The position numbers and the translations under genes are program-made. The notes beneath the pieces are model-generated. The model worked only from the letters and a program-made list of their open reading frames with translations, did no database searches and was not told the origin of the DNA. Shown here in pieces: positions 8,461 to 15,517 of a DNA stretch of 16,816 bases (the stretch's first letter is position 1; every line of letters starts with the position of its first letter). Source of the stretch: Fibrobacter sp. UBA1313 (GTDB taxonomy: Bacteria; Fibrobacterota; Fibrobacteria; Fibrobacterales; Fibrobacteraceae); NCBI GenBank assembly GCA_002307115.1, contig DBTP01000090.1, positions 1-16,816 on the forward strand, read 5' to 3'.

Positions 8461-9126
8461 TTAGACCAAAGGATTTTTGCGAGGACGACCGCGACCGCGT
8501 TTCACAGGAACTTCTGTTTCTGTGCCGTCTTCATTCAGGACCTTCACTACCGGAAGAGGTGCTGAGGCATGAGTGACTGCGGCGACCTTCTTGAGTTTTT
8601 GAGCCCGTTCTGTAGCAAGCGTTTTTGCGCGTTCTTCGGCGCTGACCACCGTCGCCTTAGGCGCTGTAGACCGATTGAAGCCAAAGCTTCCACTGAGAAC
8701 CCGACCAGAAGTCGGTCTAGGGGGCGTAGTCAAAGCGGGTTTAATCATCGAGACGGCAGGCTTAGGTGCTACCAAAGTACGATCTTCGAAAATATCATTT
8801 TTCTTCGGCGCACTAGGTTTAAGAGCCGGTGCGTCCGCGTTGGCGCCTTCGAAATCGCTCAATTTAGGCATTGGTTTAGTGCTCGCTACCGAGTTCCAAT
8901 GCACCGGACGTTCATGGCGATGTTCGTATTCCGCAGCAATTTTGCGAATTTTTTCTTGCTCTTTCGCATTTTTCTGAGTTTCACGATCTTTTTTTGAAGG
9001 ACGTTCGCGAAAACGCTTCGCATTTCCTTCCATTGGATTCAAAGCCAATATATCTTCATCGGACAAACCTCTTAATTCTAGAGGTACATCCACGGTATTT
9101 TTCTCATTTTCGGGAGAATCGTTCAT
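8461..9126 (-). CDS. Uncharacterised basic, probably disordered protein with a C-terminal AT-hook
   Basis: The 221-residue product starts MNDSPENEKN and matches no enzyme family I recognise. It is rich in Lys, Arg, Pro and Ala with few hydrophobic residues, so most of it is probably disordered. Visible parts are an acidic start with LRGLSDEDILALNP (about 18-31), a charged Lys/Arg/Glu helix (about 35-70), Pro/Lys-rich linkers, a short helix with SAEERAKTLATERAQKLKK (about 160-178) and the tail KRGRGRPRK (209-217). That tail is a canonical AT-hook (core GRP between basic residues), which binds the minor groove of AT-rich DNA. ATG 9126 was chosen because AAGG lies about 8 nt upstream. A TTG 42 nt further upstream lacks a ribosome site. 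It precedes uup by 14 bp. A nucleoid or transcription role is inference, and a similar basic tail could also bind RNA. Confidence 0.8.
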   Translation of the reverse strand: MNDSPENEKNTVDVPLELRGLSDEDILALNPMEGNAKRFRERPSKKDRETQKNAKEQEKIRKIAAEYEHRHERPVHWNSVASTKPMPKLSDFEGANADAPALKPSAPKKNDIFEDRTLVAPKPAVSMIKPALTTPPRPTSGRVLSGSFGFNRSTAPKATVVSAEERAKTLATERAQKLKKVAAVTHASAPLPVVKVLNEDGTETEVPVKRGRGRPRKNPLV

Positions 9127-9166
9127 TTCAAACCTTAGCTGCACAGCGCAAACACTAAAAAAAGCC

Positions 9167-9202
9167 AATATTAACGGTACAAAATTAAAAAAAATTAATA
9201 TT
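9167..9202. repeat. AT-rich inverted repeat in the divergent intergenic region (possible operator)
   Basis: AATATTAA at 9167-9174 is matched by its exact reverse complement TTAATATT at 9195-9202, with 20 bp between. The pair sits between the start codons of the AT-hook gene (9126, minus) and the AlkD-like gene (9256, plus), around the putative -10 region of the former. The 28-bp centre spacing is close to three helical turns. The region is very AT-rich, so a chance match is possible. Confidence 0.4.
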
Positions 9203-9214
9203 TCTGTTTGTCAA
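9184..9214 (-). promoter_or_regulatory. Candidate sigma70-type promoter for the AT-hook/uup unit
   Basis: On the minus strand a perfect TTGACA lies at 9214-9209 and a TTTAAT hexamer at 9189-9184, 19 bp apart. The -35 match is exact, but the spacing is longer than the ideal 17 and the -10 is only partial. The site is about 60 bp upstream of the ATG and overlaps one arm of the AT-rich inverted repeat. Confidence 0.4.
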
Positions 9215-9255
9215 GGCCTAGAAATTTAGGGGGGTGGGTTTTATTTTTGGTGAAC

Positions 9256-9918
9256 ATGCTTCGGTTTACTCAAGACATCCTTTTATCCCTCCGCGCCATC
9301 TCTAATGAAGACGAAGCCAAGATTATGTCTAAAGGCGTTCGGGAACAATTTGACTTCTTAGGTGTGAAGGTCATCGCAAGGCGCGAAATCACTTACCCCA
9401 TTTTTGAAAAGAATCAACCCTCTGATGGGGATGAGCTTGTACAGAGAGTCTCAGACATGTGGGGGCAACCCTACCGCGAGATCCAGTACGCGGCCTGTGA
9501 TTACTTATTTAAGCACAAGACTTTACTGGGGGGTCAACATCTTAATTTCTTGAAGGGCCTTATAAAGACTCGCTCTTGGAGAGATACCGTTGATACTTTG
9601 GCTACCAGTGTTCTGGGAGACCTCGCTTGGCGGTTCCCCACCCTGCGTGGTAAAATTGCCTCATGGATTCGGGACCCGAATATTTGGATTCGCCGGAGTG
9701 CCCTTATTTTTCAAATGCAGTACCGCGATCATACCGATTGGCCTTTGTTGCAAGATTTCTGCACTTACTGCGCTCAGGACGATGAGTTCTACATTCGGAA
9801 CGGCATTGGACGCGCTCTTAGTGAGTACGCCCGCGTCAACCCGATGGAAGTGCGTCGTTTCGTTTTGAACACGCAGTTCTCTCCGCTGACCGCACAAGAA
9901 GTGCTCAAACATATTTGA
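9256..9918 (+). CDS. AlkD-like DNA alkylation repair (HEAT-repeat) family protein with altered active cleft
   Basis: The 220-residue product (MLRFTQDILL...) matches the AlkD family of helical-repeat DNA glycosylases, which remove bulky or cationic alkylated purines without base flipping. Family blocks are YPIFEKNQPSDGDELVQRV (48-66), SWRDTVD (107-113), PNIWIRRSALIFQMQYRDHTD (141-161) and DEFYIRNGIGRALSEYARVNP (176-196). Compared with Bacillus cereus AlkD as I remember it, catalytic D113 and the DNA-contacting Arg (R147 here) are present. The two cleft tryptophans (W109, W187) are both Arg (R109, R186). Activity may therefore differ, or the protein may be a non-catalytic binder. ATG 9256 has GGTGA just upstream. 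An in-frame GTG at 9250 is possible. The TTG at 9208 is too far from any ribosome site. The gene is divergent from the AT-hook gene and converges on tauE with a 10-bp gap and no terminator. Confidence 0.85.
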   Translation: MLRFTQDILLSLRAISNEDEAKIMSKGVREQFDFLGVKVIARREITYPIFEKNQPSDGDELVQRVSDMWGQPYREIQYAACDYLFKHKTLLGGQHLNFLKGLIKTRSWRDTVDTLATSVLGDLAWRFPTLRGKIASWIRDPNIWIRRSALIFQMQYRDHTDWPLLQDFCTYCAQDDEFYIRNGIGRALSEYARVNPMEVRRFVLNTQFSPLTAQEVLKHI

Positions 9919-9928
9919 TTGATTAATT

Positions 9929-10690
9929 CTAGAACAAGTCGTAAATAAGATATGCGGCCATGGCAATACTCGTCACGCTAATAAAACGCGTGATGAACAC
10001 GTTGCCTTTTTTCTGTTGAAGTTTACTTCCAATGTAGCCCCCTACCCAGGCACCCAAGGCCATCGAGAGTCCCAACAGCCAGTTTACTTTTCCTGTAAAC
10101 GCAAGACCCAACGTGCTTACCAAAAGGAAAGTGGTAGTCAAGGCATTTTTGAGCGCATTCACGTGAATCAAATCCAAACCGGTGTAACGAGACAAAGCAA
10201 AGATCTGCACAAAGCCTACGCCCACTTGCATTACACAGCCATAAACAGATACCGCTAAAAAGCCAAGAAAGCCTCCCCACGTTGCGTGTTCTGGAGGATG
10301 CTCTGGTGGTTTCCCTAAAATATTCTTCTTGAGATTACTCATCACCACCACGAGGCAAATCGCCACGGAAAGAATTCCCTGAAACAACCGATCATCCAAC
10401 TTCATTAAAAAGAACAATCCAAAAAGAGCGCCGATCATTGTGGGCGGAAAAAGTTGCCAATAGAGTCTGGTGTTCAAATAACCGTGTTTACGCAAATTTG
10501 CCACAGAACTGATATTACCGATGAGAATGCCAATGCGATTGGTGCCATTCGCCACTGTGGGTGGGAGTCCCAAAAAAATCATCATCGGAAGACTGAGCGT
10601 ACTCCCTCCACCCGCGATGCTATTGATACAACTCACTAAAGTGCCTAAGCCAAAAAAGATAGCAAGCATGGCGATAGAGTTAGTTTCCAT
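9929..10690 (-). CDS. TauE/SafE family (sulfite exporter-like) membrane permease
   Basis: This 253-residue inner-membrane protein has about eight hydrophobic segments. Its N-terminal block NSIAGGGSTLSLP (23-35) followed by LGLPPTVANGTNRIGI (41-56) is the hallmark of the TauE/SafE family. The second half repeats the architecture, with VYGCVMQVGVGFVQIFAL and HVNALKNALTTTFLL. Characterised members export sulfite, sulfoacetate or related sulfur-containing anions, but substrates vary widely and cannot be read here. A cytoplasmic loop carries a doubled PPEH motif (about 128-135). The start codon overlaps the preceding lipoprotein stop by one base (TAATG on the minus strand), so translation is probably coupled by termination-reinitiation. 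It is the last gene of the PBP > lipoprotein > permease run. A link between sulfur-anion export and the cell wall is not obvious. Confidence 0.92.
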   Translation of the reverse strand: METNSIAMLAIFFGLGTLVSCINSIAGGGSTLSLPMMIFLGLPPTVANGTNRIGILIGNISSVANLRKHGYLNTRLYWQLFPPTMIGALFGLFFLMKLDDRLFQGILSVAICLVVVMSNLKKNILGKPPEHPPEHATWGGFLGFLAVSVYGCVMQVGVGFVQIFALSRYTGLDLIHVNALKNALTTTFLLVSTLGLAFTGKVNWLLGLSMALGAWVGGYIGSKLQQKKGNVFITRFISVTSIAMAAYLIYDLF

Positions 10691-11865
10691 TATTGATCCA
10701 ATTCTTTTTGAAGGAATGCCTTATTTTCTAAAACTTTTTCACGCTGTTTGTTATCGGGAAATTCTGTGAGGCAACGGTCTAGAGCGGCGATCGCTTGAGT
10801 CAAATTTTCTTTTGCTTTTTCAGGGTGCTGCCTTGATTTCGAAAAAAGATTCGAAGCACTGGTACGTTCTTGTGTGCAGTAGGTTTCCCCTAACGAGTCG
10901 AGAGCCACCATAGATTTTTTTCGAAGCGAACTTGCCTTGAGTTTTGTCCATTTTGTTTTTGCTTCGAGATATTTTCCTTTGCTTTCTAATTCTTGAGCCT
11001 CCGCAAAAGCCTTTTGTGGATCGTGCGTTTTCCAATAAGCTTTGTCATTTTCCGATTCTTCCATGCGCATGTTTGAAATGGTCATGAGTGAAAGTTTCAA
11101 TTGTAAGGTATCTACAAAACTCGGAAATCTCATGATGGTTCCCATGATTGCTTGCTCCGCGTCATCGAAAAGCGCTTTGTCGCGAGCTAGGTTGAGTGCA
11201 TTTTGTTTTTCTGTTTGTACCTTCATATAAGTTTTATGGTAAGCGAGCAACGCCTGGTTTTTAGCCCAAGCCACCAGAGAATCGGGTGGGTTCATAGCGA
11301 TGAGGCTATCTGTATATTGCACAACTGTTTCATAAGAGGAACTGACGGCATTCAGATTTATAATCTGCAACGTGAGCGGTTTCAATTGTTCACTTTTGGA
11401 AATCTGCTGGGTTCGAATTTTTGCTTCCATGCGAGAAACGCGCGCTGTCCATTCCTCCCAAAGTGGCTTGAGAACTGAGAATTGTTCCACAATTTCTGCA
11501 GCGGCGTCGGTGTTACCCACGGCTAATAAAGAATCGGCACGAAACAAGGCGCGTTCTACCAGATGAGGAATTTCTTGATAAATGTCAGGTTCAGTAATAG
11601 TGGGAGGCACGAGCGAATCTCTTTTAAGGCTATCTGGAAGGGCTTTGTCTGGTTTCGCTGTATCTGATAGGGCGAGGCCGTTATCTGATTTTGCCTTACC
11701 TGTGCTAGTATCTGGACTTTCTGTAGCAAAAATTTGAGAATTTTCAGAGTCCACTTTTTGTTTTGCGGTGCCAGAACAAGCAACGAGGAAAATTGCAGAG
11801 AGAAGCAAAAAAGGAAGCTGTTTTTTTGCAATGGGGACGTATAATTTCTTTTGCATTTTCTGCAT
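10690..11865 (-). CDS. Lipoprotein with TPR-like helical repeats, candidate PBP partner
   Basis: The 391-residue product starts MQKMQKKLYVPIAKKQ, followed by a hydrophobic segment ending in the lipobox LVAC (C30). Ser follows the lipidated Cys, which in Gram-negatives favours sorting to the outer membrane. Residues about 31-95 are a Ser/Asp/Lys/Thr-rich linker able to cross part of the periplasm. The rest is almost all helix, with several A/L-patterned helix pairs such as ALFRADSLLAVGNTDAAAEI, KAFAEAQELESKGKYLEAKT and NLTQAIAALDRCLTEFPDN, which read as degenerate TPR units. ATG 11865 has AGGAA about 7 nt upstream. The ATG at 11883 has none. The gene lies 20 bp after the class A PBP gene and overlaps the TauE-family start by one base. 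TPR-type lipoproteins LpoA and LpoP activate class A PBPs in proteobacteria, so a similar role is a reasonable inference. I recognise no named family. Confidence 0.85.
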   Translation of the reverse strand: MQKMQKKLYVPIAKKQLPFLLLSAIFLVACSGTAKQKVDSENSQIFATESPDTSTGKAKSDNGLALSDTAKPDKALPDSLKRDSLVPPTITEPDIYQEIPHLVERALFRADSLLAVGNTDAAAEIVEQFSVLKPLWEEWTARVSRMEAKIRTQQISKSEQLKPLTLQIINLNAVSSSYETVVQYTDSLIAMNPPDSLVAWAKNQALLAYHKTYMKVQTEKQNALNLARDKALFDDAEQAIMGTIMRFPSFVDTLQLKLSLMTISNMRMEESENDKAYWKTHDPQKAFAEAQELESKGKYLEAKTKWTKLKASSLRKKSMVALDSLGETYCTQERTSASNLFSKSRQHPEKAKENLTQAIAALDRCLTEFPDNKQREKVLENKAFLQKELDQ

Positions 11866-11885
11866 GAGGTTTCCTATTTCCATTT

Positions 11886-14800
11886 TTAAAAATCAGGCCC
11901 GATAGGCACAAAAGCATTTTTACCGCTAAAGTCTGGAGGAAGTTCCCATTCATTCGTAGCGGGCTTTACCGTTGCTCCTGATGAAGTTGTAGATTCCCCA
12001 GTCGTAGCTATTGCCTCCCCAGCCACAGGAGCAGGGAGAGAGAGTGAAGTCACAAAGCCCGAGCTTGCCGCGGTGGCCGCAGCGGTCGCAGTAACTACTG
12101 GAGGGATGTACCCAGGAACATCCAGCCAAGGAACCTGAAGTCCACCTTCCGTTTCACCCGCCAGAGGAATTCCCGTTAATGGATCCACGCCCATCATCCC
12201 GCGTTCACACTCCACTCGAAACGGCGCCTCTCCCGTTGCCAAAAGCGAAATATCTAAGAAATCCACTTGCTTATTTTCTTTGCGCGCTTCAATAACCCCT
12301 TCGGCAAAACTCGCCCACTGCGGGAGTCCACCCGAAGCTCCCGCAATTCGCGTACGCCCCGATTTCAAGGGACGGTTATCATCAAAGCCCACATAACTAC
12401 CAATCGCAATTACAGAATCCAAAGCAAAACCATTTTTGGATGGCACATAGGTGGGGATTGCTCCCATAAACGCCACGTTGCGATAATCGTTGGTTGTGCC
12501 CGTTTTTCCAAGGGCTGGATATTTGAGCTTTGTTTTTCCGTCTGGAGAATTCAACGTGATATTGTCCAGTTGGCTCCGCGCGGTTCCATGAACAAAAACA
12601 GAGCGCAACATGACACCGATTTGTGCCGTGACCGTATCACTCAATACTTGTTTCGATTCTGTCGAGTTTACAAAAAGCGTACGGCCATCGCGATCTTTAA
12701 TTTCTTGAATCATGCAAGGTTCATTCCAATCGCCATCGGCGCACTTGTAAATTTTACCCGTCAATAAAGTCTGGTAAGCGGTGGTCATGTCCGCGAGTGG
12801 AATTTCGTTCACCCCCAATGGCATACTAAACACTTTTTGCAATTCTCCATGGACTCCAATTTCGTTCGCAAACGTTGCAAAAGCAGCCATGGCGAGCGAG
12901 CGCCGGAAATCGGGCCAATCCCTGAGGTATTGCATGTCCAAGTAATTGGCCTCATTATCTACCGGCTCCACCATACTTACCAGTCGTTTAAAATCGGCGA
13001 GAGTGAAACTGGGAGCAATCATCACTTGCTCTGCTGAATTTAAAAAGGCGGCAGAATCTAAATTCGATTCCTTCGCGAGACGCGCGCGCAAAATTTCTAA
13101 GTAATGCAAATAATTATGCTGCAGTAAAGGAAGATTTTCGGGCGTTTTCTTTTGCGATTTTATCCCTACTTCTACGAATCGACCATAAAACATATTCTGC
13201 AAGGTGCGTGCTTTTTGAGGCAAACCTTCATAATTCAATCTTTTAACTAAAGCATCCCGAGCGCGAGTGAACTGAATTTCTTGTTTGGTCTGGTCGCGAA
13301 GAGTGAGCCCATACTTATCGCGAAGCCTTTCAAAATAAGCTTTGTCATCTTCGCCAGTCACCCGAGCATATCCATTCAACGTGGCCACTTGTTCAAATTC
13401 TTCCAAGCTCAACTTATCGAGCAAGTGTTCCAACAGCCAAATACTCGCCACATTTTCAGAGCGAGTCGCGGCCCATAACATGCTAACCGTTTCTCCCTTG
13501 TTCTTGTGATCGGGTCTCGGAAAATAAAACACATCGTTATATTGGAAAAGGTTAAAATCGTTTTCTAAAACATCAAGATAATGCCAGTTGTACTTGAGCG
13601 CTAAGCCATAAAGTAACGGTTTCCAACTAGAACCCAATTGACGAAGTGCCTTGAAAGAACGGTCAAAACCAGTATCATGAAAGCCCCCTTGCGTGGCTAC
13701 CACACGGCCTTCTTGAAGAGCCACCAATGCCCCTTGCAGTACTGGTTCCGTTTCAATTTGACAGGGAACGCGTTCGTTGACTGTCACCGAGTCCAAAACA
13801 CTGACCAACAAAACGGAGCCTTTCCCTAACCTTGGCGCAAGCACCGTGGCGGGGTTCGCTCCTACACGGGTTCCAAAATCTTTGATCCTTTTCGCATCTA
13901 CAAAACCCTGCAATTGCCCAAAGGAGAGGTAAATTCCTTGCAATTCACCATTCGCCGCATGCGTCACGGAATCCACAGCCCCATACAAATAATCGCCCTT
14001 CCGCGCATAGAGAGCGCGATTCGGCAAATCCGATTTCGGGAGCACAAAGCCTCCCAATCGCACCTGCAAATCAGAGATGTTCTCCTGCACCGCATGCCTT
14101 GCCGCGTTTTGATATTCTGCGTCCAATGTGGTTACAATTTGCAACTGCGCCTTGCGCCAATCATCCACATCTTTATCTTTAAAAAGGTCCGTATAGAAAT
14201 CACCGTCCAACTTTTCTTCTAAACGAGAAAGGGTTGTCGAAAGGGTAAAGCGGAAATTTCCGCGATTGAAAACCAATGGTTTCGCGAGCGCAGAATCAGC
14301 CGCTTCTTTTGTGATGTAATGTTCTTCTACCATGCGCCCTAACACATATTGCAAACGCACACGGCCATTTTCCAAAGCCTTTTTACGATGTTCTTCATTA
14401 CGCTGAATAAAGGGGTCGTAATTGTAAGGACCCTTCACAGACCCCGCAATAAAGGCACATTCAGCAAGAGTCAAATCTTTAAGTTCTTTATTAAAGAAGT
14501 ACTGCGCCGCAATGGCTACACCCTTTCCTGTGCCAGAAACATGGAACTGATTCAAATAAAATTCGAGAATTTCTTCTTTGGAAAAATTCTTTTCCATGCG
14601 GAGCGCATTGATGAGCTCACGCCATTTTTCCTTGATAGAGTTTTCTTCACGTCCAAAAATATTTTTGACTGCCTGCTGCGTTAAGGATGACCCCCCCTGA
14701 CGCAAATGTCCCATGCGAATATTATTGAGCATCGCGCGGGAAAATCCGCGAAGATCAAAACCGTGATGTTCCCAATAACGGGAATCTTCCGCTGCCACCA

Positions 14801-15071
14801 GTGCGTTCACCACATTTTCTGGAATCTCTCCAAAAGGAACATAAATTCTGTGGTTCACATCAAAAAAAGCACCTAACAAGGAATTTCCATCTCGGTAAAA
14901 AACACGCGTTTCGCCCGAAAGTACCTTTAGAATGGACTCGCGGTTAAAAATGCCATCAGGATCCTTGTTCGGAAGCACCTTAAAGACGACGACGTATAGA
15001 GGAATAGAACAAATAAGTCCCACAAGGAGGATCGCCAAGGCAATTTTCAAAAGTTTTTTCACGATTCGCAT
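11886..15071 (-). CDS. Class A penicillin-binding protein (PBP1A-like bifunctional transglycosylase/transpeptidase), enlarged
   Basis: The 1061-residue protein polymerises lipid II into glycan strands and cross-links the peptides in the periplasm. An N-terminal membrane anchor spans about 8-31. The GT51 domain shows AAEDSRYWEHHG (catalytic E95), QGGSSLTQQ (125-133) and the EKWRELINALRMEKNFSKEEILEFYLN block (148-174). An OB-like linker spans about 335-445. The transpeptidase has SSWK (nucleophile S481, K484), SEN (538-540) and KTGT (856-859). SxN and KTG are 316 residues apart, over 100 more than I recall for typical PBP1A, so an insertion lies at about 590-720. The C-terminus has an Ala/Thr/Ser-rich tail (about 990-1040). 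The protein is longer than E. coli PBP1A (about 850). ATG 15071 has AGGT about 7 nt upstream. The lipoprotein gene follows after 20 bp. Confidence 0.95.
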   Translation of the reverse strand: MRIVKKLLKIALAILLVGLICSIPLYVVVFKVLPNKDPDGIFNRESILKVLSGETRVFYRDGNSLLGAFFDVNHRIYVPFGEIPENVVNALVAAEDSRYWEHHGFDLRGFSRAMLNNIRMGHLRQGGSSLTQQAVKNIFGREENSIKEKWRELINALRMEKNFSKEEILEFYLNQFHVSGTGKGVAIAAQYFFNKELKDLTLAECAFIAGSVKGPYNYDPFIQRNEEHRKKALENGRVRLQYVLGRMVEEHYITKEAADSALAKPLVFNRGNFRFTLSTTLSRLEEKLDGDFYTDLFKDKDVDDWRKAQLQIVTTLDAEYQNAARHAVQENISDLQVRLGGFVLPKSDLPNRALYARKGDYLYGAVDSVTHAANGELQGIYLSFGQLQGFVDAKRIKDFGTRVGANPATVLAPRLGKGSVLLVSVLDSVTVNERVPCQIETEPVLQGALVALQEGRVVATQGGFHDTGFDRSFKALRQLGSSWKPLLYGLALKYNWHYLDVLENDFNLFQYNDVFYFPRPDHKNKGETVSMLWAATRSENVASIWLLEHLLDKLSLEEFEQVATLNGYARVTGEDDKAYFERLRDKYGLTLRDQTKQEIQFTRARDALVKRLNYEGLPQKARTLQNMFYGRFVEVGIKSQKKTPENLPLLQHNYLHYLEILRARLAKESNLDSAAFLNSAEQVMIAPSFTLADFKRLVSMVEPVDNEANYLDMQYLRDWPDFRRSLAMAAFATFANEIGVHGELQKVFSMPLGVNEIPLADMTTAYQTLLTGKIYKCADGDWNEPCMIQEIKDRDGRTLFVNSTESKQVLSDTVTAQIGVMLRSVFVHGTARSQLDNITLNSPDGKTKLKYPALGKTGTTNDYRNVAFMGAIPTYVPSKNGFALDSVIAIGSYVGFDDNRPLKSGRTRIAGASGGLPQWASFAEGVIEARKENKQVDFLDISLLATGEAPFRVECERGMMGVDPLTGIPLAGETEGGLQVPWLDVPGYIPPVVTATAAATAASSGFVTSLSLPAPVAGEAIATTGESTTSSGATVKPATNEWELPPDFSGKNAFVPIGPDF

Positions 15072-15113
15072 GCAAGACCTGTGTGAAGAGATAAATGCAT
15101 CGCTAAAAATAAT

Positions 15114-15142
15114 TTTTTAGTGCTCATTTTATGCTATCACAA
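15114..15142 (-). promoter_or_regulatory. Weak candidate promoter for the PBP operon
   Basis: On the minus strand TTGTGA (15142-15137) and TAAAAA (15119-15114) are separated by exactly 17 bp, about 43 bp upstream of the PBP start codon. Each hexamer matches four of six sigma70 consensus positions. No better pair was seen in the 123 bp between the PBP start and the tRNA promoter. Confidence 0.3.
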
Positions 15143-15194
15143 CGAGAAGACACCCGAAAAAGAGTGCATTCACATGTTTTTTACCCGAGTGCGC

Positions 15195-15223
15195 TTGAAA
15201 TTGTCTTCATATTTATTTACAAT
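15195..15223 (+). promoter_or_regulatory. Sigma70 promoter of tRNA-Ser
   Basis: TTGAAA (15195-15200) and TACAAT (15218-15223) are spaced by the ideal 17 bp, each one base off consensus. A GC-rich GGGCCCCG stretch follows between the -10 and the tRNA. A GC-rich discriminator of this kind is typical of stable-RNA promoters under stringent control. Transcription would start around 15230, a few bases before the mature tRNA 5' end. Confidence 0.75.
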
Positions 15224-15236
15224 TAGGGCCCCGAAT

Positions 15237-15325
15237 GGGAAGGTGGCCGAGCTGGCCTAAGGCGCGTCCCTGCTAAGGACGTATAGGACTTAATCCTATC
15301 GCGAGTTCGAATCTCGCCCTTCCCG
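15237..15325 (+). tRNA. tRNA-Ser (anticodon GCU)
   Basis: The gene folds as a class II tRNA of 89 nt. The acceptor is GGGAAGG (15237-15243) paired with CCTTCCC (15318-15324), with G at the discriminator position as is normal for tRNA-Ser. The anticodon stem is CGTCC/GGACG (15265-15269 and 15277-15281) with loop CTGCTAA, giving anticodon GCU at 15272-15274, which reads AGC and AGU. A long variable arm (TAGGA/TCCTA) marks a Ser-type tRNA. The T arm is GCGAG-TTCGAAT-CTCGC (15301-15317). No CCA is encoded (GCTC follows), so it must be added by CCA-adding enzyme. Confidence 0.97.
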
Positions 15326-15333
15326 CTCAAAAG

Positions 15334-15367
15334 ACCCCTGTACGCAAGTGCAGGGGTTCTTTTGTTT
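15334..15367 (+). terminator. Rho-independent terminator of tRNA-Ser
   Basis: A 10-bp stem (15334-15343 with 15348-15357, one G-U pair on the plus strand) closes a stable GCAA tetraloop. A T-rich run (TCTTTTGTTT) follows. It begins 8 bp after the tRNA, so the tRNA is a one-gene transcription unit. Confidence 0.88.
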
Positions 15368-15517
15368 TAAAGCTGTTTTTTGTTTTTTTCTTGTTTCCTC
15401 TTATTTCTTAAGGGAACCCGGCGAAAAAAAAGCGAGAAAATTTGCGATGCGTAACAGCCCAATGTACCGAAAATGGATTTGTTTTGATCCTTTTAATATT
15501 CTACCTTTGGCGCTAAT

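Noticed and set aside
9229..9238. G-rich run upstream of the AlkD-like gene as a G-quadruplex
   Set aside because: Only two G-runs are present, and an intramolecular quadruplex needs four.
9127..9255. TTG starts at 9168 (minus) and 9208 (plus) for the AT-hook and AlkD-like genes
   Set aside because: Both would run through the shared promoter region and lack ribosome sites; nearby ATG codons have them.
9919..9928. A bidirectional terminator between the convergent AlkD-like and tauE genes
   Set aside because: The gap is only 10 bp and contains no inverted repeat; the transcripts probably overlap.
12267..12767. A 166-codon plus-strand frame opposite the PBP gene
   Set aside because: It is antisense to conserved transpeptidase coding sequence and shows no domain or ribosome site.
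15237..15367. tRNA-Ser as an integration site for a mobile element
   Set aside because: No repeat of the tRNA 3' end, integrase gene or compositional shift is seen on either side; housekeeping genes flank it.
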